Positions 18,908-28,228 are shown, counted from the first letter of the stretch. The stretch is 64,000 nucleotides of DNA from Nocardia uniformis NBRC 13702 (GCF_001613345.1 NZ_BDCE01000108.1:1-64000), one strand, 5' to 3'. Notes: a model not told the origin generated them from the sequence alone. Translations and numbers: made by a program.

Positions 18908-19040
18908 GCGGACTCGCGCACCGAGGGTCGGACCCGAGCCCCTCCGCGCGCGGGCGGATCCACGACTGCCGAGCGACGCATCAGAAACCCCGGCGTGTTC
19001 TTGCCGGAAGCACTGTTGACCACGTCTCTACCGATCGCAG

Positions 19041-19160
19041 CTCGCCACCCCGCCATCCCGGCGCGCTTCCTCGCCACCCCATCAGCCCGGCACGCTTCCG
19101 CGCCACCCCATCATCGCGGCGTGCTTTCTCGTCGCCCCCGTCATCCCCGCGTGATTTCTC
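19041..19160. repeat. degenerate tandem array of about 29 bp units
   Basis: Four units spaced 29, 29 and 30 bases share CCACCCC, then CAT or CAG, CCCGGC and GCTT. The conserved CAT/CAG is at 19054, 19083, 19112 and 19142, and the next CAT at 19170 begins the adjoining full REP-like arm. Apart from this array and the REP element, 18908-19405 holds nothing I can assign. Confidence 0.75.
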
Positions 19161-19167
19161 TCGCCCC

Positions 19168-19243
19168 GTCATCCCGGCGTGCTTTTGGCCGGGATCCACT
19201 TCCGATCGAGGGTGGATTCCGGCCAGAAGCGCGCCGGAATGAC
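19168..19243. repeat. REP-like paired hairpin element, copy 2
   Basis: The left arm at 19168-19199 is GTCATCCCGGC..GGCCGGGATCCAC. The right arm at 19212-19243 is GTGGATTCCGGC..GCCGGAATGAC. A 12-base spacer separates them. Each arm folds on itself: ATCCCGGC with GCCGGGAT, and ATTCCGGC with GCCGGAAT. Confidence 0.92.
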
Positions 19244-19405
19244 GAGAGGGTGGGTGACATCGCGCGTTGACGCTCAGTAGTTGCCGCAATAGCTGCTATC
19301 CAGCCAAAAGCAGACCAGTCGGTCGCTTATGAATTCGTTCAGCAAACCTCGCACATCAGGCGAGTCGGACTGTTCGGTTGCGTCTACAACGGTAGTTTCA
19401 GGCTG

Positions 19406-20752
19406 GTGAGGGCGTATAAGGTAGCAGCCGAAACGATCACAGCGCTAGTCGCGGCGACGGTTGCCGGACTGTCGCTGGCGATGCCTATCGACTTTGCCTG
19501 GACATCTCAAACTTCGGCATTGCAACTCGATCTGCTGGCTTACAGCCTGCCGCGCGCCATTGCGGCCGGAGCGCTGGCCGCATTGATCACGGCGGTACTG
19601 CTCACCACGCTCGGCAGCGTTGTCGCCGCGTGGATTACCGCTCTGGGCGGTATGTCGGTGCTGCTGATCAATCACGTCTTCGGGGAGAGCCATCCGTCGA
19701 GCGTGTCGCTATCGACGATGAACTTCATCGACTCCCTGGCCGGAGGCGCGGCACTGGGCGCGCTCGGCGCGGCGGTACTGCATCACCGGCTCCCGGCCTA
19801 CGGCTGGACACTGGGCGTACTCACCAGCGTGTTGATCGGTTCGGTGAATCCACTCCCCCATGTGGGCGGATTTCTGAACGAGACGGTCCCGGCGGCGAAC
19901 TGGCACCCCACCGATATGCCGCCGATGTGGATGATTCTGGTGACGATGGCGCTACTGACCATCAGCGCGCTGGCCAATCGCAAACGCCGTCCCGTGGACC
20001 GACCTTCGATCGAACTCCCCATGACGCCGATCCTGGCGGGTGTGTTGCTGGTGCTGGTCTTCATATTCAGCGCCGAGTGGTTGTCCCGGCACGGGCAGAG
20101 TCTCGCCGATATCGGGGTGGCGGTGCTGGCCACCGTCGGCGGCGCGATTATCGCCGCCATGCTGCTGCCGGGTCGCGATGGCGGACTGGTGCTACTCGTG
20201 GTGGCGGTGAGCGCGGTCGGCAGCGCCGCCATTGCCGCCTCGGTGCCGGCCTGGACGATTCCACTGCTATTGATCGTGACGGCGCTGGGGTTGCTCGGGG
20301 GCAGCCGCAAGCCCGCCCCGACCGCCTGTCTGATCGCCCTCTTGGGATTGGCGGTGTACACCGCGTTCACATCCAATACCGAGAGCTCGCTACTGATCAT
20401 GATCGGCACCACCGCGCTGGCGTGGATCGCCGGATACGCCCTGGGGTCGGCCACACCGCGCTTTGTGCCGAACCGGGTCCTGGGCACCGTGATGCTCTTT
20501 GTCCCGTCGGCGGTACTCGGGTTGCGGGACTTCGTCTCGCGCGGGAACTACGTGCTGCGGGAGAACCGCGATGACCCCCTGGTGTGCACGATAACGCCGC
20601 AGGATTCCGCATCCCCGGCGTGGGCGGCATTCGCCATCACCATCGGATGCCTGATCGGCTGGCGGCTATTGCACATCAGCCGCCCGGCCACCGAGCCCAC
20701 CGGGGCGGCACCGGGCAGCTCCCCTGACTCGGACGCCGATTCCGATACCTAG
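19406..20752 (+). CDS. polytopic membrane protein of unknown function
   Basis: The 448-residue protein contains about 11-12 hydrophobic helices, starting TITALVAATVAGLSLAM. A longer soluble loop at about 150-175 (HVGGFLNETVPAANWHPTDM) separates two halves. The C-terminal tail is acidic and Ser-rich (SSPDSDADSDT). I recognise no transporter signature. The start is a GTG at 19406 with only a weak ribosome site, so the true start may differ slightly. It converges with the PAP2 gene, with three bases between stops. Confidence 0.8.
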   Translation: MRAYKVAAETITALVAATVAGLSLAMPIDFAWTSQTSALQLDLLAYSLPRAIAAGALAALITAVLLTTLGSVVAAWITALGGMSVLLINHVFGESHPSSVSLSTMNFIDSLAGGAALGALGAAVLHHRLPAYGWTLGVLTSVLIGSVNPLPHVGGFLNETVPAANWHPTDMPPMWMILVTMALLTISALANRKRRPVDRPSIELPMTPILAGVLLVLVFIFSAEWLSRHGQSLADIGVAVLATVGGAIIAAMLLPGRDGGLVLLVVAVSAVGSAAIAASVPAWTIPLLLIVTALGLLGGSRKPAPTACLIALLGLAVYTAFTSNTESSLLIMIGTTALAWIAGYALGSATPRFVPNRVLGTVMLFVPSAVLGLRDFVSRGNYVLRENRDDPLVCTITPQDSASPAWAAFAITIGCLIGWRLLHISRPATEPTGAAPGSSPDSDADSDT

Positions 20753-20755
20753 AAA

Positions 20756-22135
20756 TCAGCCGCGGACAGTAACGACCTGGCGGGATTCGGAAGGTACGGC
20801 CGCCGCGAACCAGGTGCGATAGAACAGCGTCACGAAAGCGGCGAAGGACCCGAGCACCAGAGCGCCTGCGATAACCGGGGATTCGGCCATGGTCACCGGC
20901 AGGAATCGGTATGCCAGCAGCAGTCCGGCCAGCAGCGCCGCACCGCCCGCGACAAGACGAACGCGGAACCAGCCCCAACCGCGATCGGGAGCGCGCAACA
21001 CGGATTCGATGGTGAGGCACAGCACCGCACCCGCTACCAGGTCCACGCCGTAGTGGTAGCCGAAACCGAGGGTCGCGGTGAGAGTGGCCGCCAGCCAGAA
21101 GGTTCCGCCCCAGCGCAGCCAGCGCGGCGCGGGCGCGCCATTGTTATCGCGGCGCGTATGGACGAAAATGGCCATGGCCCAGGCGGTGTGCATGGAGGGC
21201 ATGCAATTGCGCGGCGTCGCATTGTCGAATGGCATGGGCGCGGGATTCTGCTCCATGGGCGGCACCAGCTGCGGCCAGTAATTGCCGATCTGCAAACCGT
21301 TTCCATCGGGACCGTAGGCGAACATCGGCCCGACCACGGGAAAGAGCACGTACACAACGGGTCCCACCAGGCCGAGCAGCAGGAAGGTCCGCACCAGGTA
21401 GTGATCCGGCCACACCCGGTGGGTCACGACACCGCGCAACTGCCAGGCCGCGACCACCATGGCGGCGACGGGCAGTTCGATATAGACCCAGTGCAGCACG
21501 GCGTACACCACGGGTCCGAGCGCGTCGACGAGCTGGCCCATGAACCAGGCCGGATCACCCAGCGCGTGGTCGGCGAGCAGCACGTACGGATCGAGCACGG
21601 TGGGCCCGGCCAGAATGGTGATGTGCAGCCACACGTCACCGACCTTGGTGGCGAGTGCCAGCAGCGCCCCCAGAGCGGCGGCGTGCAGCGCCGTGGTGAA
21701 TGGTCGCGTATCCGCGCCGCGCCGGACAGCGGAACGCCATCCCCAGCACGCGCCGATACCGATGGCGGTGAGCACGATGGTCGGGCCGTTGCCCAGGGCG
21801 AAATTCCCGTCGACCAGCAATCGGGCGGTCGCGAACACCACGTCGATCCCCACCGCGGCGCCCAGCGCGATACCGCGCCACTTCCAATTCAGGCCGACCA
21901 GCGCCAGGGCCAGTCCAGCCCAGGGCACCGATATCGACTTCGGTGTCCCGACGTAGTCACGCCACAGGCTGACCAGCGGGCCTTCGAAGTTCTTGTGGGA
22001 GGCCACAATCTGCAGCGTGACCAGCAGTACGGGCACAGCGGCGACGGCGGCGACCACCGCGACCTGCCGTCCGGATACCGATCCACGACCGCGGCGCGCC
22101 TGGTCAACCGAATCGCGCGGGTCGTCTACGAGCAC
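20756..22135 (-). CDS. PAP2-superfamily phosphatase/phosphotransferase, membrane
   Basis: The 459-residue integral membrane protein has about ten helices. PAP2 motifs lie in the second half: NCMPSMHTAWAMA (about 320, with the catalytic His) and GFGYHYGVDLVAGAVL (about 370). This is the PAP2_3 subtype (inositolphosphotransferase-like) in which the first PAP2 motif is reduced. It probably acts on a phospholipid or polyprenyl phosphate. The start is a GTG at 22135 with no Shine-Dalgarno; TACTAT lies seven bases before it, so a leaderless message is possible. Confidence 0.87.
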   Translation of the reverse strand: MLVDDPRDSVDQARRGRGSVSGRQVAVVAAVAAVPVLLVTLQIVASHKNFEGPLVSLWRDYVGTPKSISVPWAGLALALVGLNWKWRGIALGAAVGIDVVFATARLLVDGNFALGNGPTIVLTAIGIGACWGWRSAVRRGADTRPFTTALHAAALGALLALATKVGDVWLHITILAGPTVLDPYVLLADHALGDPAWFMGQLVDALGPVVYAVLHWVYIELPVAAMVVAAWQLRGVVTHRVWPDHYLVRTFLLLGLVGPVVYVLFPVVGPMFAYGPDGNGLQIGNYWPQLVPPMEQNPAPMPFDNATPRNCMPSMHTAWAMAIFVHTRRDNNGAPAPRWLRWGGTFWLAATLTATLGFGYHYGVDLVAGAVLCLTIESVLRAPDRGWGWFRVRLVAGGAALLAGLLLAYRFLPVTMAESPVIAGALVLGSFAAFVTLFYRTWFAAAVPSESRQVVTVRG

Positions 22136-22246
22136 GCGGACAATAGTAAACGTCGTATGAACGTGACCCGCGCCCCAGCTGAACGGCTGGTTGGCTCCGG
22201 GGATTTCGGCCGCGCGAAATACCGGGACCGGCCGGTCGGGACCCCG

Positions 22247-23392
22247 CTACTGCTCGAGCTCCTTGACCAACGCATCCACAACCGCGACGAGGTCGCCCTG
22301 CGCCGCCGCGGCCACTCGACGCTGCCGCTGATACGACGCGCCGCGCTTCGGAATCTCCGCGACCATCGCCAACTCGTTCTCGCAACCGAGGCTCTTGGCC
22401 GTCGGCTCCAGCCGGTTCAGCAGTTCCATCAGGTCATCGGTGACGAGGCGTTCATTGCTCTCGGCGTCGGTGATGACAATGGCGTCCAGACCGTAGCGGG
22501 CGGCTCGCCATTTGTTTTCCTGGACGTGCCAGGGCGGGATGGTGGGCAGGGTTTCGCCGGATTCGACTCGGCGGTCCAGGTCCACAATCAGGCAGTGGAT
22601 CAGCGATACCAGGGCGGATAGTTCGGTCCGGGTGGACATGCCGTCGCAGACGCGGACCTCGATGGTGCCCCATTTGGGGGCCGGGCGGATATCCCAGTGC
22701 ATACCGCCGAGCTGCTCGAACACGCCGGTTTTCATCTGGTCGTGCGCGTAGGCCTCGAACTGGGTCCAGTTCTCGAATTGGAAGGGCAGTCCGGCGGTGG
22801 GTAGCTGCTGGAACATGAGCGAGCGGTTGCTGGCGTATCCGGTGTCCACTCCGGCCCACATGGGGGAGGACGCGGAGAGCGCGAGCAGGTGGGGGTAGGA
22901 CAGCAGCAGGGTATTGAGGATCGGAAAGACTTTTTCGGGGTGCGAGATTCCGACGTGCACGTGCACACCCCAGATGAGCATCTGCCGCCCCCACCACTGG
23001 GTGCGTTCGATGAGTTCGTCGTAGTGGGGAGTGCGGGTGAGCTGCTGGGCCGACCACTGTGCGAAGGGGTGGGTTCCGGCGCAGAACAGGTCGACGCCGA
23101 GCGTGTCGGCGGCGCGGCGCACGGTGGTGATGGTCTCGCTGAGCTCGTCGACGACCTCGCTGACGGTGTCGTGCTTACCGCTGACCAGTTCGACGGTATT
23201 GCGCAGCAGTTCCTTGGTGATCTGCGGTGTGCCGTCCCAGGCACGCATATCACCGCAGGCGTCGAAAACCGCTGCGGCCTTGCTGGACAGGTCGCGCGTC
23301 GTCTTGTCGACGAGCGCGACCTCCCACTCCACGCCGAGCGTGGGCCGGGGGGACGAGTTGAAGGGAACCTTCGAGATACCTGCCCCGCCCAT
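22247..23392 (-). CDS. YbdK-type carboxylate-amine ligase (glutamate-cysteine ligase 2 family)
   Basis: The 381-residue ATP-grasp-like ligase carries the family marks PTLGVEWEVALVD near the N-terminus, LLRNTVELVSGKH, GTHPFAQW, GVHVHVGISHPEKVFPILN and GTIEVRVCDGM. YbdK-type enzymes join glutamate to cysteine weakly in vitro; the physiological substrate in mycolata is uncertain. It corresponds in position to M. tuberculosis Rv0433, beside sodC. The ATG at 23392 follows GGAGAG; an upstream in-frame start at 23422 lacks a ribosome site. It is separated from sodC by 11 bases and is probably co-transcribed. Confidence 0.92.
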   Translation of the reverse strand: MGGAGISKVPFNSSPRPTLGVEWEVALVDKTTRDLSSKAAAVFDACGDMRAWDGTPQITKELLRNTVELVSGKHDTVSEVVDELSETITTVRRAADTLGVDLFCAGTHPFAQWSAQQLTRTPHYDELIERTQWWGRQMLIWGVHVHVGISHPEKVFPILNTLLLSYPHLLALSASSPMWAGVDTGYASNRSLMFQQLPTAGLPFQFENWTQFEAYAHDQMKTGVFEQLGGMHWDIRPAPKWGTIEVRVCDGMSTRTELSALVSLIHCLIVDLDRRVESGETLPTIPPWHVQENKWRAARYGLDAIVITDAESNERLVTDDLMELLNRLEPTAKSLGCENELAMVAEIPKRGASYQRQRRVAAAAQGDLVAVVDALVKELEQ

Positions 23393-23403
23393 GGCTCTCC
23401 TGT

Positions 23404-24090
23404 TTATCCGATAACGCCGCACGCGACCCGGCTGCCGGCGTCACCGGTCGCCAAGGTGTCGGCGTCGGGTCCGGAGCCGCCGGGGTGGCTGTAGCGGCTG
23501 GGGATGTTTCCGAAGTTGTCCGCACCCGCGTGGATCATCAGGGCTTTGCCCTTGATGTCGTCGAGTGAAACCTTGTCGGTGGTCGTGACGAGCTTGGCGT
23601 TGCCATCGCCTCGCACCTCGAGGGAGGTGAGGTCACCGCTCATGGGGCGGGCGTTCTGGTCGCCGACCTGCAGGTGCGAACCCGCGGACAGGAAGTCACC
23701 GGCCGGGCCGCCGGTCGGCGCGACCGAGTTCGGCTCGCATTTGCCGAACTGGTGGATGTGCATGCCGTGGAAGCCGGGCTTGAGACCGTGCGCCTCGACG
23801 GTGATCTCCAGGTGGCCGCCGGTGCTCCGGAAGGTGGCGGTCCCGATGCTGGCGCCGCTGGAGTCCTTCAGCTGGGTGCTGACGGAGTCGGAGGTCGGAG
23901 TGGCGTGGCCGCCGTCGTGTCCGGTCTCCGCACCCGCCGGGGCGGGCGAACTCGTGAAGACCGGCGGGTTGATCCCCTTGACGTCGCTCGATTCCTGGCT
24001 GCTGGAGCAGGCCGCGAGGCCCAAGGCCGCGACCGCAAGCACCGGGGTCACAGTCCGCCAGGACGGGCGACGAGTTGTGGACGGGGCCAT
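23404..24090 (-). CDS. sodC: Cu-type superoxide dismutase lipoprotein SodC
   Basis: The exported enzyme dismutates superoxide outside the cytoplasm. The 228-residue precursor has a signal peptide ending in lipobox LAAC (about 25-28) and a Ser/Pro-rich linker. The Cu ligands are present: HIH in GMHIHQFGKC, His in SAGSHLQ and His in MIHAGADNFG. The conserved C-terminal GDAGSRVACGVIG is also there. Two of the usual Zn ligands are replaced (the RHVGD position reads PMSGD), as in M. tuberculosis SodC, whose structure lacks zinc. It is first in a likely operon with the YbdK-type ligase. Confidence 0.95.
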   Translation of the reverse strand: MAPSTTRRPSWRTVTPVLAVAALGLAACSSSQESSDVKGINPPVFTSSPAPAGAETGHDGGHATPTSDSVSTQLKDSSGASIGTATFRSTGGHLEITVEAHGLKPGFHGMHIHQFGKCEPNSVAPTGGPAGDFLSAGSHLQVGDQNARPMSGDLTSLEVRGDGNAKLVTTTDKVSLDDIKGKALMIHAGADNFGNIPSRYSHPGGSGPDADTLATGDAGSRVACGVIG

Positions 24091-24206
24091 CGGGGAACTC
24101 CTTTACGAGTACCGAGTTTACGGGTACAGCGGGGTGGACAGGTTTCGTACCGGACAAGATGATGCCAGAGACATCACGGTGTCCCGTGCAGGGGCCGGGC
24201 GGTCGT

Positions 24207-24761
24207 TCAGTTGCCGGTCACAATGACGATGACTCCGGATGGCGAGTCGGCGATCCCGGGAAAACGTGGTTCGGCCGTGACACCGAGTTCCTCGGCGATG
24301 GCAACGGCCGCGGCCTGCTCAGTTGTCGAACTGCCGTAGTACACGGTGGTTTTCGGGACATTGGTGCTGCCATAATTGCCGGTCTCGGCGACATTCCAGC
24401 CGCTCGCGGTCAACTCTCCAGCGGTTTGCGCGGCGAGCCCCGCGACCATGCTGTTGTTGAACACCCGCACCGGGACCGTCTTGTCCACCGCGTCGACCGA
24501 GGCGGTGGTGGTCGGCGGGACCGTGGTGGTGGGGTCGGGCGGCGTGGTGGCGGTGGGGGTCTCCGGCGGCGTCGAATTCGACTGTGTCGCCACAACACTG
24601 GCGGTGGTCGTCGGTGAACTCGGCGCGGCTTCCGGATCCTCGGTGTCCGAACTCGACAGGGCCATCGCACCGATGCCCGCGAACACGATGGCCAAGGCGA
24701 TCAGCACCATGGCCAGCGCCCGCAACGGCGGGCCGCCGGACGGCGTATTCGGATTGCTCAC
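24207..24761 (-). CDS. LytR C-terminal domain membrane-anchored protein
   Basis: The 184-residue protein has one N-terminal helix (LRALAMVLIALAIVFAGIGAMAL, about 13-35), a long Thr/Pro/Ser linker (about 40-90) and a LytR_C domain (about 95-184) opening VPVRVFNNSMVAGLAAQTAGEL. The domain should lie outside the membrane. It matches M. tuberculosis Rv0431, which also sits near sodC and def and has been linked to vesicle production. The cell-wall role is inferred from the domain. Confidence 0.87.
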   Translation of the reverse strand: MSNPNTPSGGPPLRALAMVLIALAIVFAGIGAMALSSSDTEDPEAAPSSPTTTASVVATQSNSTPPETPTATTPPDPTTTVPPTTTASVDAVDKTVPVRVFNNSMVAGLAAQTAGELTASGWNVAETGNYGSTNVPKTTVYYGSSTTEQAAAVAIAEELGVTAEPRFPGIADSPSGVIVIVTGN

Positions 24762-24905
24762 GGCCCCGAGCCTAATCCCAAGTGCCGTCGGTACGCCGGA
24801 TCACATGGGTAATGCGCCAGAACGAGGTCGAAAATGCCTGTCACGCCGGGCAGCCGGTACGACCGGAAGACCGGGGCCGTGTCAGGCTTGGAAACCCGGG
24901 CCGTG

Positions 24906-25259
24906 TCATACCTGGAAACCCAGGCGACGGGCCGCGCGGGCCTTCTGTCTACTTGCTCGCAATCGCCGCAGCCGCTTGACCAGCATCGGGTCGGCGGCCA
25001 GTGCTTCCGGCTTATCCACCACGGCATTCAGCACCTGGTAGTAGCGGGTGGGCGACAGCGCGAACAACTCCCGAATCGCTTCTTCCTTGACTCCGGCGTA
25101 CTTCCACCACTGCCGCTCGAACCCGAGGATCTCGAGTTCCCGGCGGGAAAGGCCATGAGCCCCATCCTCGTCGGGCAGCGCGGCGTTCACCGCGATCGCA
25201 TCGCTCGCGGAAGGACTGTCCTCGCTTGCGGAGATATTCCGTGCCGCTGCGCCGTCCAT
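24906..25259 (-). CDS. DUF3263 protein
   Basis: The 117-residue soluble protein has a low-complexity first third and the DUF3263 core LSRRELEILGFERQWWKYAGVKEEAIRELFALSPTRYYQVLNAVVD, then a basic C-terminal tail. The core looks like a small helical, possibly HTH-like module. It corresponds to M. tuberculosis Rv0430, between the LytR_C gene and def. The ATG at 25259 is chosen for the GAGGGAG before it; an in-frame start 24 bases upstream is the alternative. An imperfect 24-base direct repeat (GGGGCCGTGTC..TGGAAACCC) lies just beyond its 3' end, near 24876-24925. Confidence 0.88.
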   Translation of the reverse strand: MDGAAARNISASEDSPSASDAIAVNAALPDEDGAHGLSRRELEILGFERQWWKYAGVKEEAIRELFALSPTRYYQVLNAVVDKPEALAADPMLVKRLRRLRASRQKARAARRLGFQV

Positions 25260-25559
25260 AGTGCTCCCTCGCCGAGTTGTCACCAGACGAAATTGGTGCT
25301 GGTCCGTCGCCGATCATTCAACCACGCGGTACAGACTTGACAGCGCGTACCGTTCGGCGTGTTCGCGACACGAGCGACCGGCGTGGCTGTGTTAATTGCC
25401 TCCGCTTCGCTTTGGCGGTTCGTGGCCCTGTTGAACCCCGGTCTTCCCTCCCTCCGCTCCTCCGCAACGCTGCCCCGCTCCACTCGGTCCAGACCGGGGC
25501 GGGCCACGAACAGGCCGGTCAGAGGATTGGTGATGGTTCACACAAAGTAGGCTGCTCGC

Positions 25560-26150
25560 ATGGCTATCCTCCCCATCGTGATCGTCGGTGACCCGGTTCT
25601 GCATAACCCGACGACACCGGTTACCGGGTCGTTGGAGGAGATCGCGACGCTGATCGCGGACATGTACGACACGATGGACGAAGCCAATGGCGTGGGTTTG
25701 GCCGCCAATCAGGTAGGGGTGGGCAAGCGACTGTTCGTCTACGACTGCCCGGACGAACTTCCCGACGGCTCGATGACCCGCCGCCGGGGGTGCGTGATCA
25801 ACCCGGTGCTGGAGACCTCCGCGATCCCGGAGACCATGCCGGATCCCGAGGATGACGAAGAGGGCTGCCTATCCGTTCCGGGTGAGCAGTTCCCCACCGG
25901 CCGCGCCGAGTGGGCCCGGGTAACCGGCATCGATGAGCACGGCGAACCGGTCGATATCGAGGGCAAGGGCTTCTTCGCCCGCATGCTCCAGCACGAGACC
26001 GGCCATCTCGACGGCTTCCTGTACACCGATGTGCTGGTCGGCCGCCACGCCCGGGCGGCGAAGAAGGCAATCAAGCGAAGTGGTTGGGGTACACCGGGTT
26101 TGACCTGGGTGCCGGGTACCGTGCCGGATCCGTTCGGGCATGATGACTGA
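25560..26150 (+). CDS. def: peptide deformylase
   Basis: The cytosolic metalloenzyme removes the formyl group from nascent proteins. The three family motifs are intact: GVGLAANQVG (about 44-53), EGCLSVPG (about 100) with the metal Cys, and QHETGHLDG (about 143) with the HExxH pair. Length is 196 residues, normal for the actinobacterial type with its acidic insert DPEDDEEG. No clear Shine-Dalgarno is seen; TAGGCT ends six bases before the ATG, so the transcript may be leaderless. Its 3' end overlaps the GNAT gene by 11 bases. The 300 bases upstream hold no other feature I can support. Confidence 0.97.
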   Translation: MAILPIVIVGDPVLHNPTTPVTGSLEEIATLIADMYDTMDEANGVGLAANQVGVGKRLFVYDCPDELPDGSMTRRRGCVINPVLETSAIPETMPDPEDDEEGCLSVPGEQFPTGRAEWARVTGIDEHGEPVDIEGKGFFARMLQHETGHLDGFLYTDVLVGRHARAAKKAIKRSGWGTPGLTWVPGTVPDPFGHDD

Positions 26151-27150
26151 TCCCGCCGTGCCCAATCCCGCCCTGCCCGATCCCCCCGCACCCGATTCCA
26201 GCCCCGATTTCTCCGCACCGCCGATCGGGCGGCGCGTGGTGGTGCGCTACCGACTGCCCGAAGGCTATGCGCAGCCGCTGACCGATGTTATCGGCGAGCT
26301 GGTTTCGGCGGATCCGCTCGTGGTGCGCACCGGCGACGGCCAGGTGGTGCAGATCGCCGCCGATCGGGTAGTGGCATGGAAGTCACTGGGCCCCAGGCCT
26401 ATCCGCACCAAAGAGATCCGCGCGCTGGAGGCGGCGGCCGCTGACGGCTGGCCCGGATTGCAGCGCAGCTGGGTGGACGGCTGGCTGCTGCGCGCCGGTG
26501 CGGGTTACACCGGACGCGCCAATTCGGCTGTGCCACTAGGCAGTTCGGGTGAACCGGCAATCGCTTCGGCGGAGACGCTGCGTCGCATCGGCGAGTGGTA
26601 CGCCGCGCGCGGCCTGCCCGTGCGACTCCAACTGCCGGATCGACTGGCACCGGTGCCGCCGGATTGGCGGACCTGGAGCGAGACCGCGGTACTGGCCGCG
26701 GATATCGCGAATATGGCGCTGCCGCAGGGGCCTTCCATGGTGCGGATCGATCCCGAACCGTCCGATGGCTGGCTGGCTGTACATCGCGATCGTGGCGGGG
26801 ACACCCCTGCTGCGCCCACACCCGACCTGGAGGTGCTGACCGCCATCCGGGAGGGTGAGTTGGGTTTCGCGACACTCGGATTGCCCACCCCCATCGCCAT
26901 TGCCCGCGGTGCGATCACCACCGCCCCGGACGGTCGGCGCTGGGTCGGACTGACCTGTGTCGCGGTGGCCCGCGAGCATCGTCGGCGCGGGCTGGGTTCA
27001 CTGGTGTGCGCGGAGCTGGTTCGCTGGGGCCGTACCCGCGGCGCGACCCACACCTACGTCCAGGGGGAGGTCGATAACGAGGCAGCTCTGGCGATGTACC
27101 GGGAAATGGGGTTCGTCGACCACCACCGGTACCGGTACGCGGCACCGTGA
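26140..27150 (+). CDS. GNAT-family N-acetyltransferase (Rv0428c-like)
   Basis: The 336-residue protein has a small N-terminal SH3-like region (about 30-80, RVVVRYRLPEGYAQPLTDVIGEL) and a C-terminal GNAT fold. The latter has the acetyl-CoA-binding V..EHRRRGLGSLVCAELVRWG (about 278-297), then VDNEAALAMYREMGFVDHHRYRY. The gene overlaps def and is therefore translationally coupled to it, the same arrangement as M. tuberculosis Rv0429c-Rv0428c. The acceptor substrate is unknown. Confidence 0.9.
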   Translation: MMTDPAVPNPALPDPPAPDSSPDFSAPPIGRRVVVRYRLPEGYAQPLTDVIGELVSADPLVVRTGDGQVVQIAADRVVAWKSLGPRPIRTKEIRALEAAAADGWPGLQRSWVDGWLLRAGAGYTGRANSAVPLGSSGEPAIASAETLRRIGEWYAARGLPVRLQLPDRLAPVPPDWRTWSETAVLAADIANMALPQGPSMVRIDPEPSDGWLAVHRDRGGDTPAAPTPDLEVLTAIREGELGFATLGLPTPIAIARGAITTAPDGRRWVGLTCVAVAREHRRRGLGSLVCAELVRWGRTRGATHTYVQGEVDNEAALAMYREMGFVDHHRYRYAAP

Positions 27151-27304
27151 CGCGGTGCGCGGTGAGCTCGGGCCCGTCGGCTCCGGCATCGGCGCGATAG
27201 CCGCGCGCACGGTACGTCCGTAAGGATTCGAAGCGGTAAACAAGGGGCTCGGCAGCGGCGACAATGGATGCTGTCGGCGTCGACATTCGATCGAGAGGTT
27301 TTTC

Positions 27305-28120
27305 GTGCGGCTCGCGACCTGGAACGTGAATTCGATTCGCTCCCGTGTGGACCGGGTGCTGTCCTGGTTGGACCGCTCCGACGTGGATGTCCTGGCCATG
27401 CAGGAAACCAAGTGCCGCGACGACCAGTTCCCCTTCGAGCGTTTCGAGGAGGCCGGGTACGAGGTCGCGCATGTCGGCCACAGCCAGTGGAACGGCGTCG
27501 CCATCGCCTCGCGCATCGGATTGACCGATGTGGAGACCGGCTTCCCGCATCAGCCCGGCTTCGACAAGGACGCCGGTGAGTCGCTGCTGAGCGCCCCCGT
27601 GGTGGAGGCCCGCGCCATCGGCGCGACCTGCGGCGGGGTGCGCGTCTGGAGTCTGTACGTACCCAATGGCCGTGCGCTCGCGGACCCGCACTACACCTAC
27701 AAGCTGGAATGGCTTGCCGCCCTGCGCGATAACGGCACCGACTGGCTGGCACAGGATCCGGCGGCGCAGATCGCCCTGGTGGGTGACTGGAATATCGCCC
27801 CCACCGACGACGACGTCTGGTCCCCGGAGTTCTTCGTGGGCAAAACCCATGTCTCCCAGCCGGAACGGGATGCCTTCGCCGCCATGACCGCCGCCGGATA
27901 CGCGGATGTCATGCGCCCGATCCACCCCGGCCCCGGTATCTACACCTACTGGGACTACACCCAGCTGCGCTTCCCCCGCAAAGAGGGTATGCGTATCGAT
28001 TTCATCCTCGGCTCCCCCGCCCTGGCGGCGCGGGTCACGGACGCGAATGTGGACCGCGAGGAGCGAAAAGGTAAGGGCGCGAGCGATCACGCCCCGGTAA
28101 TCACCGACCTCGCGGACTGA
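27305..28120 (+). CDS. xthA: exodeoxyribonuclease III / AP endonuclease
   Basis: The Mg-dependent nuclease removes 3' blocks and cuts at abasic sites in base-excision repair. The EEP-family motifs are in order: LATWNVNSIRSR (about 3-14), MQETKC (about 34), LYVPNG (about 118), GDWNIAPTDDDVW (about 158) and the catalytic SDHAPV near the C-terminus. Length is 271 residues. The start is a GTG at 27305 following GAGAGG, and it places LATWNVNS at the expected N-terminus. It follows the GNAT gene, as Rv0427c does. Confidence 0.96.
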   Translation: MRLATWNVNSIRSRVDRVLSWLDRSDVDVLAMQETKCRDDQFPFERFEEAGYEVAHVGHSQWNGVAIASRIGLTDVETGFPHQPGFDKDAGESLLSAPVVEARAIGATCGGVRVWSLYVPNGRALADPHYTYKLEWLAALRDNGTDWLAQDPAAQIALVGDWNIAPTDDDVWSPEFFVGKTHVSQPERDAFAAMTAAGYADVMRPIHPGPGIYTYWDYTQLRFPRKEGMRIDFILGSPALAARVTDANVDREERKGKGASDHAPVITDLAD

Positions 28121-28151
28121 GGCCCGCCCGGCCTGCGCGTCGTCCAGCCCC

Positions 28152-28228
28152 GTCATCCCGGCCCGCCGACGCAGCTCGCGTCGCAGCTCGTCATCCCGGC
28201 CCGTCGACGCGGCCCGCCGTCCCGGCTC
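28152..28228. repeat. solitary REP half-arms in 38 bp periodicity
   Basis: GTCATCCCGGC occurs at 28152 and 28190, and again at 28229 where the full element begins, giving spacings of 38 and 39 bases. The intervening sequence (CCGCCGACGC, CCGTCGACGC) is also alike. Only the 5' half of the arm is present in the first two copies. Confidence 0.7.

Noticed and set aside
19041..19243. Repeated 29 bp units considered as a CRISPR array
   Set aside because: Units are imperfect and directly abutting with no unique spacers, and they match the REP-like arm; there are no cas genes nearby.
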